A stretch of 64,000 nt of DNA from Streptosporangium amethystogenes (GTDB lineage Bacteria; Actinomycetota; Actinomycetes; Streptosporangiales; Streptosporangiaceae): positions 718,859 through 782,858 of the forward strand of contig NZ_JOEQ01000005.1 of the NCBI RefSeq assembly GCF_000721075.1. Reading direction: 5' to 3'. This document shows, one piece after another, positions 35,023 to 41,938 of the stretch (its first letter is position 1; each line of letters begins with the position of its first letter). The notes under the pieces are model-generated. The model was not told the DNA's origin, made no database searches, and was given only the letters and a program-made list of their open reading frames with translations. The position numbers and the translations under genes are program-made.

Positions 35023-35052
35023 CGGCCGTCCCACGGGCCGGCCGTCGCGCGC

Positions 35053-35884
35053 ATGTCCCGATACGACCTGCTCGTCAAGGGTGGCACCGCTGTTCTTCCC
35101 TGCCGCGGAGAGATCCGCGCCGATCCGGCGGTCTCCGCGGGGAAGGTGGCGGCCTTCGCCCACGACGTCGCCGTCGTGGCAGCCGATGAGGTGATCGACG
35201 CTCGGGGGAAAACGGTCCTCCCCGGAGCCGTCGACGCCCACTTCCACCTGGGCATCTAACGTGATCCGGGCACCGATGCCTTCGAGGAGACCGGATCGTC
35301 TCTCGTCGGCGGAGCCACGACCGTACTGTCGTACCTCCGTACCGGTTCCCGGTATCTCGACCGTACGGGCTCCGGCAAGGAGATCTTCCCCGAGGTCCTC
35401 GCCGCGGTCACCGGCCGGTCCTGGACCGGCTACGGGGAAGGTCAACCCCCCGATCCGCACGAAGGCCGGCAACGAGGCCCCGTGGCAGCGCGCCGCCGAC
35501 GGCACGATCGACCAGGTGGCCTCCGACCACGCCTGCTGCACGGAGGCGGAGAAGGGTGAGCAGCTCCGGCCTGCGCGTCCGGGCTTCGGAGGCACCGCTC
35601 TGCTCCATCCTGTCCTGTTCTCAGCAGGGCATCTCAAGCGCGGGCCCTTCCTCGCCCGTGTCGCCGGGCCGGTCTCGGCCAACTCCGCCAAGGCCTATAA
35701 CCTCAAGGGCGGTCTCGCCGTCGGACTCGACCCCGAGCTGTGCCCGTCGGGCCAGGACCGCTCCCCGTTCGAGGGCGTCGATCTGACCGGCCGGCCGGTC
35801 ACCACGGTCGTCGGAGGCCAGGTGCGCTTCCGTGACGGTGCGGTCGTGGGCGAGCCCAGCGGGCAGTACGCGCGCCGCGCGTGA
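35053..35884 (+). pseudogene. dihydropyrimidinase/hydantoinase-like amidohydrolase, broken
   Basis: The first frame gives YDLLVKGGTAVLP, ARGKTVLPGAVDAHFHLGI, the start of a cyclic amidohydrolase with the HxH metal motif, then TAA at 35257. Homology continues in the same frame (FEETGSSLVGGATTVLSYL) to about 35430, then in another frame: KVNPPIRTKAGNEAPWQ, GTIDQVASDHACCTEAEKG and NSAKAYNLKGGLAVGLDPEL. So there is one stop, a frame change and a missing centre (the whole is about 275 codons against about 460). It lies 30 bases after the IclR gene. Confidence 0.8.
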
Positions 35885-35900
35885 CCGCACGAGCTCAAAA

Positions 35901-35976
35901 GTCAGACCTATTGACAGTCGAACGACTCTGAGCCTATGTTTCCAAAACCCTGTTCCGTATACCGGAACGGTGTTAA
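35901..35976 (+). promoter_or_regulatory. promoter with GTCAGAC box and 25-bp element (copy G)
   Basis: GTCAGAC (35901-35907), TTGACA (35911-35916), 18-base spacer, TATGTT (35935-35940), then GTTCC-N7-GGAAC-N3-GTTAA (35952-35976). The element is inverted compared with most copies. It drives the Liv-type transporter genes, 33 bases before the ATG at 36009. Confidence 0.8.
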
Positions 35977-36008
35977 TCGACCTCTGAACACCTAGAGGAG
36001 CAGTGTAG

Positions 36009-36878
36009 ATGAGCCCTGAGGCGATCATCGACGGCCTGTTCGCGGGTTCCGTCTACGCCCTTGTCGCCCTCGCCCTGGCCATCGTCTTCCAGCCGACCCG
36101 GATCATGAACTTCGCGCAAGGCGAGGCGGTGATCCTCGGTGCGGCCATCGCGTACCAGGTCGTCGCGCTGGAAAAGCTTGGCTGGGCCGTCGCCCTCGGC
36201 GTGACCATCGTGCTGGCCGCTGTCATGGGCCTGCTCATGGAACGCATGATCATGTTACCAGTCCGGATGTCGGGTTCGCGCTACGCGTGGATCATCGCGA
36301 CGCTGGCGGCGGCGTTGATCTTTCAAGCGTTGTTCAACCTCGGCTACTTCGACGTGGACGCCCTGCGGCCGGAGCCGGTGATAGCGGGTGACTTCCAGGT
36401 CGCCGGCATCACTGTGGGCTGGCAGGAGGCGTTGACGATCGTCGTGGCCCTCGCCGTGATGGCCTTCTACGACCTGTTTCTGCGGCGGTCGGTCTACGGC
36501 CGCGCGATCCGGGCGACCGCGCACAGCACCGAGACATCGGTCCTCATGGGGATCCCGGTGCAGCGCATCGTCGTGCTCTCGTTCGTGATCGGCACCGTCA
36601 TCACCGCGATCGCGGGCATGCTCGCGGCGCCGGTGCTCTTCGTGGCACCGGCGACCGGTCTGCTCTTCACCATCAAGGGCTTCACCGCCGCGGTGATCGG
36701 CGGAGTCGGGTCACCCAGAGGAGCACTTGCCGGCGGGATGATCGTCGGAATTCTCGACACCGTGGTTCGGAGCCTTGTCGGCGGCACCGTCGGTAACTTC
36801 GCCGTGTTCGCGGCTCTCGCGGTGATCCTCGTCGTATTCCCGTCTGGATTGTTCGGTAAGCCGATGGAGGCGCACTGA
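36009..36878 (+). CDS. branched-chain-type ABC permease (LivH family)
   Basis: 289 residues with about eight hydrophobic segments. IIDGLFAGSVYALVALALAIVFQPTRIMNFAQGEAVILGAA is the classic LivH opening (GxxYALxALGLxLxxG-x-xNFAxGE), and FTIKGFTAAVIGGVGSPRGALAGGMIVGIL the cytoplasmic loop that contacts the ATPases. It imports ligands delivered by LivJ-type binding proteins. AGAGGAG precedes the ATG. It overlaps the next gene by TGATG. The likely binding proteins are those at 11242 and 12517. Confidence 0.92.
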   Translation: MSPEAIIDGLFAGSVYALVALALAIVFQPTRIMNFAQGEAVILGAAIAYQVVALEKLGWAVALGVTIVLAAVMGLLMERMIMLPVRMSGSRYAWIIATLAAALIFQALFNLGYFDVDALRPEPVIAGDFQVAGITVGWQEALTIVVALAVMAFYDLFLRRSVYGRAIRATAHSTETSVLMGIPVQRIVVLSFVIGTVITAIAGMLAAPVLFVAPATGLLFTIKGFTAAVIGGVGSPRGALAGGMIVGILDTVVRSLVGGTVGNFAVFAALAVILVVFPSGLFGKPMEAH

Positions 36879-38767
36879 TGGCAACGGTGGACCCTACCCC
36901 CGCCAGGGCTGGTGACGTGGCGGCGAAGAGCGGCTCCCTATTCGATTCGGCGGCCTACCACCGCGTGCGGACCCTGGTCCTGGGCGCGCTCTCGGTCCTC
37001 GCCATCGCGGTACTGCTCATGTGGCCGGTCATCACTGACTACTACAGCTACAACGCTTCGTACTACAACGGCCTCGTCGCCTCGGCCGCGATCAGCGCGA
37101 TCCTGACGATCTCCCTGAACCTGTCGATGGGGTACGGCGGGATGCTGTCGATGATGCACTCCGGGATGCAGCTGGCAGGGGGCTACGCCGCCGGGTACCT
37201 CGTGGTCAAGGTGAGCGGTTCATGGCTGCTCGGCATCGTCGCGTCGGTGGCCGTCGGGACGCTCGTCGCGGTCCTGGTCCTGCTGGTCAGCCTGCGGGCG
37301 ACCTATCTCTACTTCGGCATGATCACGTTGGCGGCCAACCTGATCGTCATCGAGGTCGGACGTGAGTGGGAGTCCGTCACCGGCGGCATCGTCGGGGTCA
37401 GCGGTATCGCCCCCAAGCTGGGTGACGATGTCATGCCGAAGCAGTTCTTCTACTACGTGGTGCTCGCCTTCCTCGTCCTGGTGTACGTCCTGCAGCGCAA
37501 CCTGGTGCGCAGCGGCGTCGGCAGGGCCTCGATGGCCGTGCGCGAGTCCTCCGACACCGCCTCGGCGATGGGTATCTCGCCCGCCCGCGCCAAGCTCCTA
37601 CTCTTCGGGATCTCCGGTGGGGTGGCGGGGCTGTCCGGTGCCCTCTACGCGCTGCAGCTCGGGTTCATCAACCCCGACGTCGGCCTGCTCGACAACGGGA
37701 TCATCTTTTTCGTCGGCCTGTTCCTCGGCGGTATCTCCACCCTGATCGGGCCGGTGATCGGCGTCGCCCTCATCGCCATCCTCGTGGAGCTGATCAAAGA
37801 TCAGGCGCGCTATACGACGCTGGTCCTCGGCTGCCTGCTGCTGCTCGCCATGATGGTGATCCCGAGGGGTGTCGTGGGCACCTGGAAGGCATCTCGGGTG
37901 GGCCGCGACAAGCTGTCCGACCCGGACGACGAGGCACTGCCCGACCAGGTCCCCGACGTGGTCCCCGAGGTCCGCGACGTCCCCGCGGGGGTGGCCGCGC
38001 TCGAGGGCGTCGGCATCGTCAAACACTTCGGAGGCGTACACGCCCTCGACGGCGTCGATGTGCGGGTCATGCCGGGTACGGTTCACGGGATCATCGGGCC
38101 CAACGGGTCGGGGAAGTCCACCCTGGTCTCCTGCCTGACCCGCTACCACCAGATCGACAAGGGACAGGTGCTGGTGTTCGGTGAGGAGGCCCCGGCCGCC
38201 CCCCACCGCGTGGCGCACGCGGGGGTGACGCGGGTCTTTCAGGTCCCGCACCTCTTCGAACGGGTCAGCGTGCTCGACAACGTGCTCACGGGCATGCGGA
38301 TGAGGGAGACCTATTCCTGGTCCGGCGCCCTGTTGCGCTCGCCCTCCTACCGTCGTCAGGACCTTCAGGAGCGGGAGGAGGCCCGGCAACTGCTGGGTTT
38401 CGCGGGGCTCGCGTCGCGCGCCGACTGGCTCGCCTCGTCACTCTCACACGGCCAGAAGAGGCTGTTGGAAGTGGTCCGCGCGGTGGCCAGCCGGCCGAAG
38501 GTGCTCATCCTGGACGAGCCCGCCACCGGGCTGACGTCGAGTGAACTCGACGCGCTGGCACGGCTGTGCCGGGTGCTGCGCGAGCGAGGGCTCGCGGTCG
38601 TGCTCATCGAGCACAATGTCGACTTCGTGATGGGGCTCTGCGACGAGATCACGGTCCTGGAGAGCGGGAAGGTGATCGAACGCGGCAGCCCGGAGCGGGT
38701 GCGTGCCTCGGCGGCGGTGCTTGAGGCGTACCTCGGCCGTCCAGACCTGGTAGAGGAGACATCGTGA
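36878..38767 (+). CDS. fused LivM permease-LivG ATPase
   Basis: 629 residues. About 1-345 is a LivM-type permease (ISLNLSMGYGGMLSMMHSGMQLAGGYAAGYL; ATAMGISPARAKLLLFGISG-like segment). After an acidic, Pro/Val-rich linker (about 345-375) comes a full ATPase: GIIGPNGSGKSTLVSCL (Walker A, about 405), LSHGQKRLLEVVRAVA (signature) and VLILDEPATGLTSSE (Walker B), then VVLIEHNVDFVMGL (switch His). The two parts are usually separate genes; here there is one open frame with no internal start needed. Translationally coupled with the LivF gene by GTGA. Confidence 0.92.
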   Translation: MATVDPTPARAGDVAAKSGSLFDSAAYHRVRTLVLGALSVLAIAVLLMWPVITDYYSYNASYYNGLVASAAISAILTISLNLSMGYGGMLSMMHSGMQLAGGYAAGYLVVKVSGSWLLGIVASVAVGTLVAVLVLLVSLRATYLYFGMITLAANLIVIEVGREWESVTGGIVGVSGIAPKLGDDVMPKQFFYYVVLAFLVLVYVLQRNLVRSGVGRASMAVRESSDTASAMGISPARAKLLLFGISGGVAGLSGALYALQLGFINPDVGLLDNGIIFFVGLFLGGISTLIGPVIGVALIAILVELIKDQARYTTLVLGCLLLLAMMVIPRGVVGTWKASRVGRDKLSDPDDEALPDQVPDVVPEVRDVPAGVAALEGVGIVKHFGGVHALDGVDVRVMPGTVHGIIGPNGSGKSTLVSCLTRYHQIDKGQVLVFGEEAPAAPHRVAHAGVTRVFQVPHLFERVSVLDNVLTGMRMRETYSWSGALLRSPSYRRQDLQEREEARQLLGFAGLASRADWLASSLSHGQKRLLEVVRAVASRPKVLILDEPATGLTSSELDALARLCRVLRERGLAVVLIEHNVDFVMGLCDEITVLESGKVIERGSPERVRASAAVLEAYLGRPDLVEETS

Positions 38768-39501
38768 GCGGATTGCTGGAAGTGTCGGGTCTGGCCGCGG
38801 CGTACGGAGGCGTGCGCGCCCTCGACGGGCTCGACCTGCATGTTGACGAAGGAGAGTTCGTGGTGTTGCTCGGCCCCAACGGGGCCGGCAAGACGACCAC
38901 GATGAAGACGGTGTCCGGGCTGCTCAAGCCGGTGTCCGGGCAGATCCGGTTCGCGGGTGAGGATCTGACGAAGGTGCCCGCCTGGCGCCGTCCAGGCCTG
39001 GGGCTCGGACACGTGCCCGAGGGCCGGCAGATCTTCCCAGACCACACGGTCCTGGAGAATCTCGCCCTGGGTGGCTTTCCGACGCGACGGCGCCGGGCGG
39101 AGACGGAGCGCAGGCGCGACGAGATGCTGGAGATCTTCCCCCGGCTGGCCGAGCGGAGTTCGCAGCTCGCCGGCACGTTGTCCGGCGGGGAGGCCCAGAT
39201 GCTGGCGATCGCCCGCACGCTCATGGCGGCTCCCCGGCTTCTCATGCTCGACGAGCCGTCGCTCGGCCTGGCTCCGCTCAAGGTCGCCGAGTTGTTCGGT
39301 TACCTCAAGCGGCTGCACGACGAACGTGGCCTGACCATTCTGCTCGTGGAGCAGCAGGCCAGTACCGCCCTGCGGCTCGCCGACCGGGGCTACGTGCTGG
39401 AGCGCGGGCGGGTGGTGGTGGAGGGCGGCGCAGCCGAGCTGCGCGACGACCCTCGGGTCCAGGCCGCCTATCTCGGTCAGCTCCGTCAGGAAGCCGGCTG
39501 A
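38764..39501 (+). CDS. branched-chain-type ABC ATPase (LivF family)
   Basis: 245 residues, GTG start in the GTGA overlap. LLGPNGAGKTTTMKTVSGLL (Walker A, residues about 36-55), LGLGHVPEGRQIFPDHTVLENL (LivF hallmark), TLSGGEAQMLAIARTLM (signature), LLMLDEPSLGLAPL (Walker B). It pairs with the ATPase half of the fused protein to energise import. A hairpin follows the stop directly, so the transporter operon has three genes. Confidence 0.93.
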   Translation: MSGLLEVSGLAAAYGGVRALDGLDLHVDEGEFVVLLGPNGAGKTTTMKTVSGLLKPVSGQIRFAGEDLTKVPAWRRPGLGLGHVPEGRQIFPDHTVLENLALGGFPTRRRRAETERRRDEMLEIFPRLAERSSQLAGTLSGGEAQMLAIARTLMAAPRLLMLDEPSLGLAPLKVAELFGYLKRLHDERGLTILLVEQQASTALRLADRGYVLERGRVVVEGGAAELRDDPRVQAAYLGQLRQEAG

Positions 39502-39511
39502 CCACGTCTCA

Positions 39512-39551
39512 CCCACACCGCCGGGACCCGTTCGGGCCCCGGCGGTGTGGG
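39512..39551 (+). terminator. terminator of the Liv transporter operon
   Basis: 14-bp perfect arms (39512-39525, 39538-39551) with a 12-base loop, beginning 10 bases after the LivF stop codon. The stretch 39552-39700 after it shows no gene or site that I can support. Confidence 0.8.
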
Positions 39552-39702
39552 CTTTCAGGACGGTCGACGACAGGAACCCTTCGTCGGCCGCGCGTCCGGC
39601 CAGGAAGCATCGCACGGCCTGACACGGTCCGTGTCTTCCGGCTACCGCTCGACCGGCGGCCCTGACGCCATCCGTGCCGTCCGGCGCCGGCCCTCTTCGC
39701 GG

Positions 39703-39748
39703 CGGAACGCCGGAACCCCCCTCGCCTGAGGGGGGTTCCGGCGTTCCG
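39703..39748 (-). terminator. long hairpin at the end of the minus-strand membrane-protein gene
   Basis: 21-bp perfect arms (39703-39723, 39728-39748) around a 4-base loop, 15 bases beyond the stop codon of the 39763 gene. It is one of the longest stems in the window. Confidence 0.85.
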
Positions 39749-39762
39749 TGGGTGTGCGGGGA

Positions 39763-40497
39763 TCAGCCGAAAGCGGTGGTGCCGGGCTTGACCACGCCCA
39801 GGAACGCCGCCACCAGCACCATGATCCAGATCCCGTAGACGAACGGCAGGCAGCTCCGGATCGAGTGACGGATCTGCGCCTCGACCTCCGGCGTGGAGCC
39901 GGAGGTCACCAGCTTGCCGAACGCCGGGCCGAACGAGCGCAGCCGCCAGCGGATGAGCACCCCTCCGAGGATGCACAAGCCATAGGCGAACAGCTTGCCA
40001 CCCAGCCATTTCGGGTTGGTCTGGACGCCGAAGGGCTCGGTCACGACGATCATGTATCCACCGATGGCGAGCATGGCCGTGACCATGCCGTACCTGACCA
40101 GCAGGTCGAGCCGCTGCACCACCCGCCCGAGCGGGGTCGCGCCGCGGGTGTAGTCGTAGACGACCATCACCAGCCAGCACAGTGCGGCGGCCCAGACGAG
40201 GGCGACGAACCAGCCGGCGAAATAGGACTCGCCGAACGGGCCCAGCGCCATCAACGTCACGCCGCTCGGCAGGAACAGCACCAGGCAGATGCGCGGGGCC
40301 ACGTCGACCCCATGCATGATCTTCGCTGCCACCGAGCGCGCCGGTGTCGGCAGGTCGGGGCGGAGTATGAAGCGACTGGAGTAGTACACACCGAGGTCGC
40401 CGCCGAGCCAGTAGACGAAGAGCACGATGTGGAGCAAGATCGACAGGCTGTACGCGTTGAGCCCGTGTATCGGCTCCGCGGCCATTGTGAGGTGCAT
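39763..40497 (-). CDS. multi-pass membrane protein of unknown function
   Basis: About 244 residues from ATG 40497 (ATG 40485 also possible; neither has a strong ribosome site). Roughly six to seven hydrophobic helices, among them ILLHIVLFVYWLGGDLGVYY, ICLVLFLPSGVTLMALG, WFVALVWAAALCWLVMVVYDY, YGMVTAMLAIGGYMIVV and PFVYGIWIMVLVAAFLGVV. A His at the start of the first helix (LLH) and another in KIMHGVD could bind heme or copper, but no family is recognised with confidence. It follows the bicupin gene after a hairpin (40522-40553), so expression is probably lower than that of the upstream gene. Confidence 0.7.
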   Translation of the reverse strand: MHLTMAAEPIHGLNAYSLSILLHIVLFVYWLGGDLGVYYSSRFILRPDLPTPARSVAAKIMHGVDVAPRICLVLFLPSGVTLMALGPFGESYFAGWFVALVWAAALCWLVMVVYDYTRGATPLGRVVQRLDLLVRYGMVTAMLAIGGYMIVVTEPFGVQTNPKWLGGKLFAYGLCILGGVLIRWRLRSFGPAFGKLVTSGSTPEVEAQIRHSIRSCLPFVYGIWIMVLVAAFLGVVKPGTTAFG

Positions 40498-40521
40498 GAA
40501 TAACACTTTCGGGATATATGG

Positions 40522-40553
40522 CCGTGGCCGGGCCCCAGGGGGCCCGGCCACGG
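40522..40553 (-). terminator. hairpin between bicupin and membrane-protein genes
   Basis: 15-bp arms CCGTGGCCGGGCCCC (40522-40536) and its complement (40539-40553) with almost no loop. It lies between two genes on the same strand, so it may be a partial terminator or an RNA stabiliser. Confidence 0.65.
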
Positions 40554-40596
40554 TCTTGGTGTGCGGGAACTGCTGGATGTCACGGAGAGGGGATGG

Positions 40597-41841
40597 CTAC
40601 ATGCCGTCGCCGTCCCAGCGGCCACGGGAACGGCTGCGGACCGGGATGCTGGAGATGATGGGAGCCGGAACGGGGTCGCCGGCCTTCCACATGCGTCCCT
40701 GACCCCAGTTGTGGGCGTTGCCGTCGGTGCGCTCGTCCGCGTGTTCGAGGGTGGCGGGGTCGGCGCCCCAGTCGGCCGAGGGCACGTCGTGGCTGTGGTC
40801 GTGACCGTGGTCGTGGTCGTGACTGTGGCCGTGGTCGCTGTGACCGCCCTGCAGCTGGGCGATGTCGATGGCCTTGGCGATGGCCACCAGGCTCGGGTCG
40901 ACGCCCTGGCCGTGCTGCACGTAGTCCGCGTCGTCGATGCCCTGGTCCTGCTGGAACCGGGTCGAGGCGGCGAGGTCGGCGAGGTCCTTCTCGCTGCGCC
41001 AGGTGGGGCCGGAGCCGAGGTCGTGCGAGGACTGCGACCAGCGCATCCGGCTGCCGCCCGGCCCGTAATTGACCGCTTCGCCACCCCAGCGGAGCCATTC
41101 CCGCTGGGTGTACCAGTTGACCAGCTCGCCGTCGGAGCGCAGCAGCCAGGTGGCGCCGCCCTCCATCGTGGTGAAGTGGCCGTGCTTGACGCGGGCCGGG
41201 CGGAAGAAGTAGGTGCCCAGGTCCAGGGTGCCGAAGTTGTACTCCATGTGGCCCTGGGTGGTGTAGGCCTCCTCGTAGCAGGGGTGGTGGGCCAGACGGT
41301 GGTCGGCCCAGCCCTCCTGCGCGTGCACCAGCCGGGTGTAGAAGCCGGTCACCGGGTCGACGTGCAGGTACTTGATGAACAGGCCGGGCATGGGGCCGGG
41401 GTTGGGCACCGCGTCGAAGGTCATGGCGTCACTGTCGATGACGATGACATCCTCGCGGGCGTTCTCCCAGCGGGGGTGGGCGAGGGAGTCGACGGAGTCG
41501 AAGCCGGCGTCACCGTACTCCCTGTAGTGCAGGATGCGGCTGCCCTCGGCGAAGGTGATCGCGTCGGTGGGCACGCCCTTGGGGGCGTAGACGTAGGCAC
41601 CCTTGCCGATCTCGCGGCCGCCGTACGTCATCGATCCGTCGAGCACGTAGTACTCGGTGTTGGCGTGGTGGATGCCCGGCCCTCGGCCCCAGTCCGTATG
41701 GAAATCGATCCGGAGGGAGGACGAACCGTCCTCCTCGTCCACCGACAGCCGTCGCTCGCTGGCCCGCCCCTCACCCTTCACGAGCTCGGCGCCGTGCCAT
41801 ACGTAGTCGTCTTCCTGGATCAGCTCGACATGGGGGCGCAC
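40597..41841 (-). CDS. bicupin protein with His/Asp-rich metal-binding segment
   Basis: 414 residues. Two cupin units: about 40-120 (IHHANTEYYVLDGSMTYGG, GAYVYAPKGVP) and about 185-265 (HHPCYEEAYTTQGHMEYN, LGTYFFRPARVKHGHFTTMEGG). H-x-x-x-E and H-G-H residues suggest metal sites in both. At about residues 333-351 there are nine His and five Asp in 19 residues (HSDHGHSHDHDHGHDHSHD), like UreE/HypB/ZnuA metal-loading tails. It may be a dioxygenase or isomerase that stores its own metal. It is directly under the promoter with element copy H. Confidence 0.75.
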   Translation of the reverse strand: MRPHVELIQEDDYVWHGAELVKGEGRASERRLSVDEEDGSSSLRIDFHTDWGRGPGIHHANTEYYVLDGSMTYGGREIGKGAYVYAPKGVPTDAITFAEGSRILHYREYGDAGFDSVDSLAHPRWENAREDVIVIDSDAMTFDAVPNPGPMPGLFIKYLHVDPVTGFYTRLVHAQEGWADHRLAHHPCYEEAYTTQGHMEYNFGTLDLGTYFFRPARVKHGHFTTMEGGATWLLRSDGELVNWYTQREWLRWGGEAVNYGPGGSRMRWSQSSHDLGSGPTWRSEKDLADLAASTRFQQDQGIDDADYVQHGQGVDPSLVAIAKAIDIAQLQGGHSDHGHSHDHDHGHDHSHDVPSADWGADPATLEHADERTDGNAHNWGQGRMWKAGDPVPAPIISSIPVRSRSRGRWDGDGM

Positions 41842-41870
41842 TCTAATGTCCTTCCGCGTGCCTTGGCAAC

Positions 41871-41935
41871 GTTCCGTCTCGCGGAACGGCGTTCCTGTAG
41901 TTGTGAGGGTAATTGTCTGAGGTATTGGCGGTCAA
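41871..41935 (-). promoter_or_regulatory. promoter with GTCTGAG box and 25-bp element (copy H)
   Basis: On the minus strand: TTGACC (41930-41935), 17-base spacer holding CTCAGAC, TTACCC (41907-41912), then GGAAC-N3-GTTCC-N7-GGAAC (41871-41895), with all three half-sites matching the consensus exactly. The -35 lies four bases from the stop codon of the acyl-CoA synthetase gene. Confidence 0.82.
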
Positions 41936-41938
41936 GGG

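Noticed and set aside
35021..35046. Hairpin GACGGCC/GGCCGTC after the IclR gene as a terminator
   Set aside because: Only 7-bp arms with a 12-base loop, overlapping the stop codon and a strong AAAGGAGGTG sequence; too weak to list.
39509..40180. 223-codon minus-strand ORF overlapping two terminators and the membrane-protein gene
   Set aside because: It runs through two perfect hairpins and is a shadow frame of the membrane protein.
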